Made by a program: the position numbers and the translations under genes. This document shows, piece by piece, positions 33,940-42,010 of a stretch of 64,000 bases of DNA (position 1 is its first letter; every line of letters starts with the position of its first letter). The notes beneath the pieces were generated by a model that was given only the letters and a program-made list of their open reading frames with translations, made no database searches and was not told the DNA's origin. Source of the stretch: Amycolatopsis echigonensis. GTDB lineage: Bacteria > Actinomycetota > Actinomycetes > Mycobacteriales > Pseudonocardiaceae. The stretch is taken from the NCBI RefSeq assembly GCF_014174495.1, contig NZ_JACJHR010000029.1:1-64000 (forward strand), in the 5' to 3' direction.

Positions 33940-34623
33940 TCAGATGAGCCCGGCCGCCGAGGCCGCGGCGGTGAATGCGCTCACCACCATGGGCTGCGTC
34001 ACACGGCCGGTCTGGACATTGCGCGGCGACACGTGGTAGCAGCCGAAAACCGCGAGGTCGCCGAACTGCATCCGGGCCCCGTGCGCGAAGGCCGGACGCG
34101 GTTTCGGCACCGGCCAGCCCGCGGCGGACAGCACCGGCAGCAGCGCCTGCCAGCCGAACGCGCCGAGCACGACGATCGCGCGCAGGGTCGGCCGCAGCAG
34201 GTCCAGTTCCTCGGCCAGCCAGTGCCGGCAGGTGTCCCGCTCGGCGGGGGTCGGCCGGTTCTCCGGCGGCGCGCAGCGGACCGGCGAGACGAGCCGGGTG
34301 CCGCGCAGCGTGAGGCCGTCGCCGATGGCCGCGGAGACCGGCTGGGACGCGAGACCGACCTCGTACAGCACACGGAAAAGGAAGTCGCCCGACGGATCGC
34401 CGGTGAACATCCGTCCGGTGCGGTTGGCCCCGTGCGCGGACGGCGCGAGCCCGACGACCGCCAGCGCGGCGTCCTCCGCGCCGAAGCCGGGCACCGGCCG
34501 CGCCCAATACCGCTCCCCGGCGAACGCGGCCTTGGTCCCGGCCACGCTCTCGCGCCACTCGACCAGCCGAGGGCATGCGCGGCATTCGACCAGGGAAGCG
34601 TCGAGGTCGGCGAACGTGCGCAT
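33940..34623 (-). CDS. Uracil-DNA glycosylase, family 5 (UdgB)
   Basis: The 227-residue protein has the iron-sulfur cysteine pattern (CRACPRL near residue 14, then CAPP near 118 and further cysteines). It also has the motif GLAPSAHGANRTGRMFTGD typical of family 5 UDG, and a late CYHVSPRNVQTGR. It removes uracil and other deaminated bases from DNA, which matters in a GC-rich genome. Start at ATG 34623; TAGATT lies 6 bases upstream on that strand, so the message is probably leaderless. It is divergent from the S10 peptidase gene with only 38 bases between. Confidence 0.93.
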   Translation of the reverse strand: MRTFADLDASLVECRACPRLVEWRESVAGTKAAFAGERYWARPVPGFGAEDAALAVVGLAPSAHGANRTGRMFTGDPSGDFLFRVLYEVGLASQPVSAAIGDGLTLRGTRLVSPVRCAPPENRPTPAERDTCRHWLAEELDLLRPTLRAIVVLGAFGWQALLPVLSAAGWPVPKPRPAFAHGARMQFGDLAVFGCYHVSPRNVQTGRVTQPMVVSAFTAAASAAGLI

Positions 34624-34661
34624 TGCGCCAATCTAACCGGGTCACGAGATAGGTTGGGGCC
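34624..34661. promoter_or_regulatory. Divergent promoter region with two TANNNT boxes next to start codons
   Basis: On the plus strand TAGGTT ends 6 bases before the ATG of the S10 peptidase gene. On the minus strand TAGATT ends 6 bases before the ATG of the UDG gene. Only 38 bases separate the two starts and neither has a clear ribosome-binding site, so both messages are probably leaderless and the promoters interlock. Confidence 0.5.
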
Positions 34662-36152
34662 ATGGCCGACACCACCGCGGACGAGACCGCCGAGAAGACC
34701 AAAGACGAGGAGACCAAGGCGGCGGAGCCCGTCGACGACCTCGTCACGACGCAGCACACGCTCACCGTCAAGCGGCGCAAGCTCGCCTACACCGCCCAGA
34801 CCGGCCGGATCGTGCTCCGCCAGGAGGTCAAGAAGGACGGCAAGTCCGAGGGCCTCCAGGCCAAGGCCGAGGTTTTCCTCACCGCCTACACCCTCGACGA
34901 CGCGGACCCCGGCACGCGACCGGTCACCTTCGCCTTCAACGGCGGCCCCGGTTCCTCCAGCATCTGGCTGCACATGGGCCTGCTCGGGCCGCGCCGGGTG
35001 CTGTCCGGCGACGTCAACGACCCGGTGCCGCCGCCGTACGGGCTCGAGGACAACCCGGAAAGCCTGCTGGCGCACAGCGACCTGGTGTTCATCGACCCGG
35101 TCCAGACCGGGTACTCGCGGGTGACCGAGGGCGGCGAATCCCAGCCGTACACCGGGTTCCAGGGCGACATCGAATCGATCGCGGAGATCATCCGGCTGTG
35201 GGTTTCGCGCAACCAGCGCTGGCTGTCGCCGAAGTTCCTGGCCGGCGAGTCGTACGGCACGCTGCGCGCGGCCGCGCTGGCCGGGCACCTGCAGGAGCGC
35301 TACGGCCTGTACCTCAACGGCTTGATGCTCATCTCGTCCGTCCTGGACCTCGGCACGCTGCGGTTCCACGAGGGCAACGACCTGCCGTACTCGCTGTTCC
35401 TGCCCACGTACGCGGCGATCGCGCACTACCACGGTCTCCACGGCGACCGTCCGCTCGACGACGTGCTCGCCGACGCCGAGGACTTCGCCTCGAAGGAGCT
35501 GCCGTGGGCGCTTTCCCGCGGCGCCCGCCTGTCCACACAGGACCGTACTGAGGCAGTACAGACGCTCGCGTCGCTCACCGGGCTCAGCGAGTCCTATGTG
35601 GACCGGGTGAACCTGCGGATCGAGCACATCCGGTTCTTCACCGAACTGCTGCGTGACCAGGGCAAGGCCGTCGGCCGGATGGACGGCCGGTTCACCACGT
35701 GGGAACCGGACGGCGGCGTCGAGCACATGAGCGACGACCCGTCGGTGTCGCGGATCATCGGCGCTTACTCGGCCGGGTTCAACCACTACGTGCGCGCCGA
35801 ACTCGGGTACGAGAACGACCTGCCGTACGAGATCCTGTCCACCGAGGTGTTCAAGGCCTGGTCCTACAAGGAGTTCGAGGGCCGCTCGGTGTCCGTTGTG
35901 GACACTCTGAGCGCGGCGATGCGGGCCAACCCGCACCTGCAGGTCCACGTCGCCTTCGGGCATTACGACGGTGCGACGGCGTACTACGCGTCCGAGTACG
36001 TGCTCTCGCAGCTGAAGATTCCGGAGGAGCTGCGGGAAAACATCGACACGGCGTACTACCCGGCCGGGCACATGATGTACGTGCACGAACCGTCGCGGGT
36101 GCAGCAGTCGAAGGATCTGGGCAAGTTCGTGAAGAAGGCATCCAACCGCTGA
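34662..36152 (+). CDS. Serine carboxypeptidase-like S10 family peptidase
   Basis: The 496-residue protein has the S10 marks FNGGPGSSSIWLHMG (near 92), GESYGTLRA with the nucleophile Ser197, and the late GHMMYVH with the catalytic His. It lacks a signal peptide; the first 28 residues are charged and flexible. So, unlike yeast carboxypeptidase Y, it should act in the cytosol, trimming peptides from their C-terminus. It is close to the peptide transporter and the secreted subtilisin, so it may act on imported peptides. The convergent subtilisin gene follows after a strong hairpin. Confidence 0.88.
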   Translation: MADTTADETAEKTKDEETKAAEPVDDLVTTQHTLTVKRRKLAYTAQTGRIVLRQEVKKDGKSEGLQAKAEVFLTAYTLDDADPGTRPVTFAFNGGPGSSSIWLHMGLLGPRRVLSGDVNDPVPPPYGLEDNPESLLAHSDLVFIDPVQTGYSRVTEGGESQPYTGFQGDIESIAEIIRLWVSRNQRWLSPKFLAGESYGTLRAAALAGHLQERYGLYLNGLMLISSVLDLGTLRFHEGNDLPYSLFLPTYAAIAHYHGLHGDRPLDDVLADAEDFASKELPWALSRGARLSTQDRTEAVQTLASLTGLSESYVDRVNLRIEHIRFFTELLRDQGKAVGRMDGRFTTWEPDGGVEHMSDDPSVSRIIGAYSAGFNHYVRAELGYENDLPYEILSTEVFKAWSYKEFEGRSVSVVDTLSAAMRANPHLQVHVAFGHYDGATAYYASEYVLSQLKIPEELRENIDTAYYPAGHMMYVHEPSRVQQSKDLGKFVKKASNR

Positions 36153-36156
36153 CCTC

Positions 36157-36196
36157 GTGAGTGCCTATCGCGGTTAGAACCGCGATAGGCACTCAC
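36157..36196. terminator. Bidirectional hairpin with GTGAGTG/CACTCAC ends
   Basis: A perfect 19-bp inverted repeat (GTGAGTGCCTATCGCGGTT and its complement, 2-nt loop) lies between the convergent S10 and S8 peptidase genes. A related, imperfect palindrome with the same TCGTGAG/CTCACGA ends occurs at 41932-41982. It likely ends transcription from both sides. Confidence 0.8.
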
Positions 36197-36210
36197 AACC
36201 AGCCGCGCGC

Positions 36211-37926
36211 TCAGCCCAGGAACTCCGAACCCCGCGTCACCGCGGAATAAGCGTCCACCGAACCGTGTCCGTAGAACCCGTTGAACGACGCGTCACCCAC
36301 GCAAGTCGCCGTGAACGAAGCGTCCCGGCCCTGCTTCAGGTAATCGACCGTCCGCGGCACCGGGCACGCGATCGGCGCCGCCGTGCCTTCCAGCACTCGC
36401 TGCACCGCGTCCGGATCCATCGAAATCGAATGCCCGGTCTTCTTGCCGTACTGGGAAACGATCAGCGCCGCGACACCGGTCGCATGCGGAGTGGCCATCG
36501 AAGTCCCCTGCAGCCACTGGTAATAGCCGACCCGGCCGTCCGCCGCCGTAGCCTTCTGGATGCCGAGCGCGACGCCAGCCGGGGTCAGATTGCCCGCCGC
36601 GTCGATGTTTCCTTCCGCGACACCGACATTGCGCGGATACGCGGACAGGATCTCGTTCTCCACCGTCCGATACCAAGGCGTGCCGTAACCGTCCCGGAAG
36701 TACCCGCCAGGCGCGGAAACGGAGATCTGCTCGGTGCCGTAATTGGAGTAGTCCGCCTTCGCCTGCGTCGGGCCGAACGAGCCGACCCCGATGGTGTGCG
36801 GGCCTTCGACCGGCAGCGAGAAGCACGAGGAATTGTCGATCTTGCGCGGATGCGTCCCGTTCGCCGGATAGTCCGGGCTCGTGACGTCGTCGTGCGGCGC
36901 GGCCAGGTCGTCGTGCTGGTTGCCGAGCGCGACCACCATCGTCACGCCCTTGCGGTGCGCGTAGTTCAACGCCCGCGTGGTCGCTTCGATGATCGTCCGC
37001 TGTTCTGCTTGCTCCGCCGCTGAATCCGCCGGGTTCGAACGGCAGTTGTAGAGCCACGGGTCCACGTAGAAGCTCATGTTGACGACGTCGATTCCCGCGT
37101 CGCCGGAATAGGTCAGCGCGTCGACCGTCGGCTGCAGGAAGAAGTATCCGGAATCCTGTCCGGCACGAACGTTCACCACCGTCACGTTCGGGGCCACCCC
37201 GGACACGCCGAAACCGTTGGCAGCCGCGGCGATCGTACCGGCGACGTGCGTGCCGTGGCCGTTGTCGTCGTGGTCCACCGGGTCGACGCAGCCGCGGAAT
37301 TCGCACGGGCCGTCGACCACGGTGCCGTTGACGTCCGCGACGATGTCCTTGGTGAAATTGCGCGAATCGGCTTTGTCGAAGTTCGGCGCGATGTCCGGGT
37401 GGCTTCCGTCGACGCCGGTGTCGATGATGCCGACCTTCACCCGCTTGTCGCCCGCCTGCTTCGTGCGCGCCAGCTCGGAGCGGGTCGACTTGAGCCCCCA
37501 GAGCTGGTCGTCCAGCGGGTCGGCGCCAGCCGCCTTGTTCGCCGCGGCCTTGCGCGACACGCTGCCGCGGCCTTCCTTCTCGACCGCGTCCGGCTTCTCC
37601 TTCTTGCCCGCCTTCGGCGCGCTGCCGATCGCTTTCGCCTTCGCCGCCCCGAATACCGCACGGTTGGCCGAAACCCGCTCAGCGAAGCCAGAAGCGGGCG
37701 CGGTGGCGGTGATGAGCCCGACCGCGGTGTTGGTCGCGACGATCGTGCCGCCTGCGTCGCGCACGGCCTGCTGCGCCGCGGCGATACTCTGGCTGTCCCG
37801 CGCCAGGACGCTGAATTCCGTTGCCGGCCCGGCCGGTTGGGCCGACGCCGCCGGGACGGCGACGCCGGACACCGCACCGAACAATGGCACCGCGAGCGCC
37901 ACCGCGAGCAATCTTGGTCTCTTCAC
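36211..37926 (-). CDS. Secreted subtilisin-like S8 serine protease
   Basis: The 571-residue protein starts with a clear signal peptide (residues 1-29, ending ASA), then a pro-region of about 100 residues. The S8 domain follows: catalytic Asp169 (IDTGVDGSHPD), His224 (GHGTHVAG) and Ser476 (GTSMATPHATG). A charged, Lys- and Glu-rich linker (about 100-135) joins the pro-region and catalytic domain. The GTG start has a strong AGGAGG site. It digests extracellular protein and could feed peptides to the ABC transporter encoded just upstream on the same strand. Confidence 0.92.
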   Translation of the reverse strand: MKRPRLLAVALAVPLFGAVSGVAVPAASAQPAGPATEFSVLARDSQSIAAAQQAVRDAGGTIVATNTAVGLITATAPASGFAERVSANRAVFGAAKAKAIGSAPKAGKKEKPDAVEKEGRGSVSRKAAANKAAGADPLDDQLWGLKSTRSELARTKQAGDKRVKVGIIDTGVDGSHPDIAPNFDKADSRNFTKDIVADVNGTVVDGPCEFRGCVDPVDHDDNGHGTHVAGTIAAAANGFGVSGVAPNVTVVNVRAGQDSGYFFLQPTVDALTYSGDAGIDVVNMSFYVDPWLYNCRSNPADSAAEQAEQRTIIEATTRALNYAHRKGVTMVVALGNQHDDLAAPHDDVTSPDYPANGTHPRKIDNSSCFSLPVEGPHTIGVGSFGPTQAKADYSNYGTEQISVSAPGGYFRDGYGTPWYRTVENEILSAYPRNVGVAEGNIDAAGNLTPAGVALGIQKATAADGRVGYYQWLQGTSMATPHATGVAALIVSQYGKKTGHSISMDPDAVQRVLEGTAAPIACPVPRTVDYLKQGRDASFTATCVGDASFNGFYGHGSVDAYSAVTRGSEFLG

Positions 37927-38008
37927 GAGTCCTCCTCAGGAAAACCGATAATGCAACGTACATAACGGACACCGCACACGGCAATCGGCAAACCGGAGGA
38001 ATCGCTCG

Positions 38009-39007
38009 TTACGGAACCACGGACTTCACCTCGGCGAAGTGACAAGCCGACAGATGCCCGTCCGTCCGCGGTTCCAGCTTCGGCACCTCGGTCGCGCAGA
38101 TGTCCGCGGCCTTCCAGCACCGAGTCCGAAACCGGCAGCCCGACGGGGGATCGATCGGGCTCGGCACGTCGCCCTCCAGCCGGATCACCTGCCGCTGCCC
38201 GCGCACCGCCGGATCCGCCACCGGGACCGCGGACAGCAGCGCCTGGGTGTACGGATGAGACGGTCGCTCGTAAATCTCGTCCTCAGTGCCGATTTCGACG
38301 ATCTTGCCCAGGTACATCACCGCGACCCGGGTGGACAGATGCCGCACCACCGACAGGTCGTGCGCGATGAACACATAGGACAGTCCGAACTCGCCTTGCA
38401 GCTCCCCGAGCAGGTTCATCACCTGAGCCTGGATCGACACGTCCAAAGCGGACACCGGCTCGTCGCAGATGATCACTTTGGGCCGCAGCGCCAGCGCCCG
38501 GGCGATGCCGATGCGCTGCCGCTGCCCGCCGGAGAACTGGTGCGGGTACCGGTTCACGTGCTCGGGATTGAGCCCGACCACCTCCAGCAGTTCCTGCACC
38601 TTCTTCGCCCGTGAACCCTTCGGCGCGACCTCGGTGTGGATCTCGAACGGCTCGCCGACGATGTCGCCGACGGTCATCCGCGGATTCAGCGAGGTGTACG
38701 GATCCTGCAAGACGATCTGGATTTCCCGGCGCATTCGCCGCAGTTCCGCGCCGCGCAGCTGGAACAAATCGCGGCCCTGGAACGTCGCGCTGCCGCTGGT
38801 CGGCTCCTCCAGGCGCATCAGCACCTGGGCGAGCGTCGACTTGCCGCAGCCGGATTCCCCGACCACGCCGAGCGTTTCGCCCGGCTGCAGGTCGAAGGAC
38901 ACGCCGTCGACGGCCTTCACCTGCCCGATCGTCCGTTTGAACAACACGCCGGTGCGCACCGGGAAGTGCTTGACCAGCTCGCGCACGCTGAGAATCGGCT
39001 CACCCAC
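38009..39007 (-). CDS. Oligopeptide ABC transporter ATPase (OppF/DppF)
   Basis: The 332-residue ATPase has Walker A GESGCGKS (near 60), an FSGGQRQRIGIARALAL signature, Walker B CDEPVSALDVS and the cysteine-rich C-terminal oligopeptide-ATPase domain (CRFRTRCWKAADIC). It is the last gene of a five-gene peptide importer operon. The GTG at 39007 is preceded by GGTGGTGGAG and overlaps the upstream stop; a longer start would lie further inside the other ATPase gene. It should pair with the preceding ATPase to power import. Confidence 0.9.
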   Translation of the reverse strand: MGEPILSVRELVKHFPVRTGVLFKRTIGQVKAVDGVSFDLQPGETLGVVGESGCGKSTLAQVLMRLEEPTSGSATFQGRDLFQLRGAELRRMRREIQIVLQDPYTSLNPRMTVGDIVGEPFEIHTEVAPKGSRAKKVQELLEVVGLNPEHVNRYPHQFSGGQRQRIGIARALALRPKVIICDEPVSALDVSIQAQVMNLLGELQGEFGLSYVFIAHDLSVVRHLSTRVAVMYLGKIVEIGTEDEIYERPSHPYTQALLSAVPVADPAVRGQRQVIRLEGDVPSPIDPPSGCRFRTRCWKAADICATEVPKLEPRTDGHLSACHFAEVKSVVP

Positions 39008-40025
39008 GGCTCTCCACCACCTCCTCGGCGAAGTGACACGCACTGACCCGGCCGAACCCGAGCGCGTGCGAGGACGGCCGCTCGTCGCGGCACCGTTGCT
39101 CGGCCCGCTTGCAGCGCGGGTGGAAGGGGCATCCCGGTGGAATGTCGAGCAGGCTCGGCGGCAGGCCCTTGATGGTCTCCAGCGTCTGTCCTTTGAGGTC
39201 CAGCCGGGGCAGCGAATCCATCAGCGCGGCGGTGTAGGGATGGCCCGGCGAGCTGAACAATTCCCGCACGTCGGCCTGCTCCACGATCCGTCCCGCATAC
39301 ATCACCGCGATCCGGTCCGCGACCTCCGCGACCACCCCGAGGTCGTGCGTGATGAGGACCAGCCCCATCCGCCGTTCCCGCTGGATGTCCGCGAGCAGGT
39401 CCATGATCTGCGCCTGCACGGTCACGTCCAAAGCGGTCGTCGGCTCGTCCGCGATGAGCAGATCCGGGTCGAGCGCCAGGGACATCGCGATCATCGCGCG
39501 CTGCCGCATTCCGCCGGAGAACTGGTGCGGATAGTCCTTCACCCGTCGTTCCGCCGCAGGGATGCGCACCAGGTCGAGCAGTTCGATCGCCCGCTTGCGC
39601 GCATCCTTTTTGGACATTCCCAGCCGGACGCGCAGTTGCTCCTCGATCTGGAACCCGACCGTGAACACTGGATTCAGCGCCGAAAGCGCGTCCTGGAAGA
39701 TCATCGCGATCTCCGCTCCACGCACCTGACGCCGTCGGTCCGCCGACGCGGTCAGCAGATCCTCGCCGCGATAACGGATCGAGCCACCGGTAATCACCCC
39801 TGGCGGAGTGTCGAGAATCCCCATGATGGTCTGCGCGGTGACACTCTTGCCGGAGCCCGATTCGCCGAGCACAGCCAGGGTTTCCCCCGCGTGCACCGAA
39901 TACCCGACGCCGTTGAGCACGCTGGCCACGCCGTCGGAAGTGCGGAACTCCACGTGCAGGTCTTCGACCTCGAGCAGCAGCTCGTGCTCCGCCGTCGGAC
40001 CAGGTGAACTGGACACTGTGGACAT
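39000..40025 (-). CDS. Oligopeptide ABC transporter ATPase (OppD/DppD)
   Basis: The 341-residue ATPase has Walker A GESGSGKS (near 55), an FSGGMRQRAMIAMSLAL signature, Walker B DEPTTALDVT and the C-terminal cysteines (CPFHPRCKRAEQRC) of the oligopeptide family. It follows the DppC gene after 5 bases. It is the standard separate form of the ATPase that is fused to its permease in the other transporter of this window. Confidence 0.9.
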   Translation of the reverse strand: MSTVSSSPGPTAEHELLLEVEDLHVEFRTSDGVASVLNGVGYSVHAGETLAVLGESGSGKSVTAQTIMGILDTPPGVITGGSIRYRGEDLLTASADRRRQVRGAEIAMIFQDALSALNPVFTVGFQIEEQLRVRLGMSKKDARKRAIELLDLVRIPAAERRVKDYPHQFSGGMRQRAMIAMSLALDPDLLIADEPTTALDVTVQAQIMDLLADIQRERRMGLVLITHDLGVVAEVADRIAVMYAGRIVEQADVRELFSSPGHPYTAALMDSLPRLDLKGQTLETIKGLPPSLLDIPPGCPFHPRCKRAEQRCRDERPSSHALGFGRVSACHFAEEVVESRG

Positions 40026-40030
40026 TGCGG

Positions 40031-40987
40031 CTACCTCGACTTCGGGTCGAGCGCGTCGCGGATACCGTCGCCGAGCATCACGAACGCGAGCACGGTGATG
40101 GTGACGAACGCACCGGGGAACAGGAGCATGTGCGGGACCGCGCGGAAGTAGTCGCGCGCGTCGCTGATCATGACGCCCCACGACACCACCGGCGGCCGGA
40201 CGCCGATGCCGAGGTACGCCAGCGTCGCCTCGGCGCCGATGGCCGCGCCGAGCGCGATCGTGGCGTACACGAGCACCGGCGCGAGCGTGTTCGGCAGCAG
40301 GTGCCGGAACACGATCCGCGGCGTGCTCGCGCCGAGCGCGCGGGCCGCCTTCACGTAGTCCAGCTGCTTGGCCACCAGCGTCGCGGACCGCATGATGCGC
40401 ATCGCCACCGGCCAGGTCAGCACCGCGATCGAACACACCACCTGCACGATGATGGTGACCTGCCCGGGATTCGTGCCCGGCGCGTTGAACGTGGTGAGGA
40501 TGACGATCGCGCCGAGCACGAACGGCAGCCCGGCGAAGATGTCGCCGAGCCGCGACAGCAGGCTGTCGACGATCCGGCCGTAGTAGCCCGCGACGATGCC
40601 GATCAACGATCCGAAAAGGACAGTCAGCAGGGTCGCGAAAACGCCGACCAGCAACGAAGCCCTGGCCCCGTAGATGGTCCGCGCGTAGACGTCGTAGCCC
40701 TGGTTGTCGTAGCCGAACCAGGCGTCCGCCGACGGGCCTTCGTTGGCGTGGGTCAGATCGCTGTACCCGGCGGGACGGTGCGAGAACAGTCCTGGCGCGA
40801 TCGCGATCAGCACGATCAGCAGGATGATCAACGCGGAGATCACGAACGTCGGCTTGCGGCGCAGCTGCCGCCACGCGTCGCCCCAGAGACTGCGCGGCTT
40901 CTTCGGGCCGGCGTCGGCCGAGCTGTCCACATGCGACAGCTGTGCCGCGTCGGCTCCTCCGCCGCCGACGAGATTCGGGTCAGTCAT
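40031..40987 (-). CDS. Oligopeptide ABC transporter permease (OppC/DppC)
   Basis: The 318-residue permease has an N-terminal cytosolic part of about 45 residues, then about six membrane segments and the EAA loop (YVKAARALGASTPRIVFRHLL) near residue 210. It ends LGDGIRDALDPKSR, as usual for DppC. Its start overlaps the stop of the DppB gene. It forms half of the translocation pore. Confidence 0.9.
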   Translation of the reverse strand: MTDPNLVGGGGADAAQLSHVDSSADAGPKKPRSLWGDAWRQLRRKPTFVISALIILLIVLIAIAPGLFSHRPAGYSDLTHANEGPSADAWFGYDNQGYDVYARTIYGARASLLVGVFATLLTVLFGSLIGIVAGYYGRIVDSLLSRLGDIFAGLPFVLGAIVILTTFNAPGTNPGQVTIIVQVVCSIAVLTWPVAMRIMRSATLVAKQLDYVKAARALGASTPRIVFRHLLPNTLAPVLVYATIALGAAIGAEATLAYLGIGVRPPVVSWGVMISDARDYFRAVPHMLLFPGAFVTITVLAFVMLGDGIRDALDPKSR

Positions 40988-41906
40988 AACGGATCCTCGG
41001 GTCGAGAACGGCGTAGAGCAGGTCCACGATCAGGCTCATCAGCAGGTACACCAGCACCAGCAGCACGACGACGCCGACGACAGTCGCGCTTTCGCGGTTC
41101 TGGAGGCCGCGGAAGATCAGCCCGCCGAGACCGTTGATGTTGAACACGCCCTCGGTCACGATCGCGCCGCCCATCAGGGCGCCGAGGTCGGTGCCGAGGA
41201 AGGTCAGCACCGGGATCACCGAGTTGCGCAGCAGGTGGATGCCGATGACGCGGCTGTTGGGCTGTCCCTTGGCGATGGCGGTGCGGATGTAGTCGGCGTG
41301 CCGGTTCTCCGCGATCGACGTTCTCGTCAACCTCGCCACATAAGCCATCGACAGGCTGCCGAGCGCGATGCCGGGCACGATCAGCTCGCCGAAGCTCGGA
41401 TCGTCCGAGACGCTGGCGTCGATGATGCCCAGGTTCACGCCGAGCACGATCTGCAGCACGATCGCGGTGACGAACACCGGCAGCGAGATCAGGAACGTGG
41501 TCGAGACCAGCACCAGGTTGTCGAGGAAACCCTTGCCGCGCAAGCCGGTCAGCACCCCGGCGGTCAGGCCGATGACCGCCTCGATGAGCACCGCGACGAG
41601 CGCGAGGCGCAGCGTGATCGGATACGAGGTGGCGATCATCTCGCCGACCGAGGAGCCGTTGAACGTCTCGCCCCAGTCGCCGCTGAACAGGCTCCCGAGG
41701 TATTTGAAGTACTGGACGAACAGGTTGTCGTTGAGGTGGAACTTCTCGGTCATCAGGTCGATATAGGCCTGCGGACAGGCTTGCTGCCCGCATTTGCCGG
41801 AGAACGGGTCCCCGGGCACGGCCCACACCAGTGCGTAGATCAGGAAGGTGGTGCCGAAGAACACCGGGATCAACTGGAGCAGGCGACGCAGGACGTAACG
41901 AATCAT
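40980..41906 (-). CDS. Oligopeptide ABC transporter permease (OppB/DppB)
   Basis: The 308-residue permease begins IRYVLRRLLQLIPVFFGTTFLIYALVWAVPGDPF, the typical OppB N-terminus, and has an EAA loop near residue 200. It ends with LYAVLDPRIRYD. A small Cys-x3-Cys pair (CGQQAC) in the first outer loop is less common. It follows the lipoprotein gene after about 100 bases that contain a hairpin, so the four downstream genes may be made at a lower level than the binding protein. Confidence 0.9.
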   Translation of the reverse strand: MIRYVLRRLLQLIPVFFGTTFLIYALVWAVPGDPFSGKCGQQACPQAYIDLMTEKFHLNDNLFVQYFKYLGSLFSGDWGETFNGSSVGEMIATSYPITLRLALVAVLIEAVIGLTAGVLTGLRGKGFLDNLVLVSTTFLISLPVFVTAIVLQIVLGVNLGIIDASVSDDPSFGELIVPGIALGSLSMAYVARLTRTSIAENRHADYIRTAIAKGQPNSRVIGIHLLRNSVIPVLTFLGTDLGALMGGAIVTEGVFNINGLGGLIFRGLQNRESATVVGVVVLLVLVYLLMSLIVDLLYAVLDPRIRYD

Positions 41907-41931
41907 GCGTGGTTCCTAGGAGTGCGCGCCG

Positions 41932-41982
41932 GGCTCGTGAGCGCCCGCGCCGGCTGGTGGCCTGCGCGAACACTCACGAGCC
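41932..41982 (-). terminator. Intergenic hairpin between binding protein and permease genes
   Basis: Ten-base arms GGCTCGTGAG (41932-41941) and CTCACGAGCC (41973-41982) flank a GC-rich loop that can pair further. It sits between the lipoprotein gene and the permease gene of one operon, where such structures often stabilise the upstream message or reduce read-through, raising binding protein relative to transporter. Its ends resemble those of the palindrome at 36157-36196. Confidence 0.6.
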
Positions 41983-42010
41983 GCGTGGTGGGAACGGACG
42001 AGTCAGCGCA

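Noticed and set aside
32428..35124. An 898-codon plus-strand frame running across the NADH dehydrogenase and UDG genes
   Set aside because: It is antisense to two recognisable enzymes and ends inside the S10 peptidase gene in another frame; no domain can be seen.
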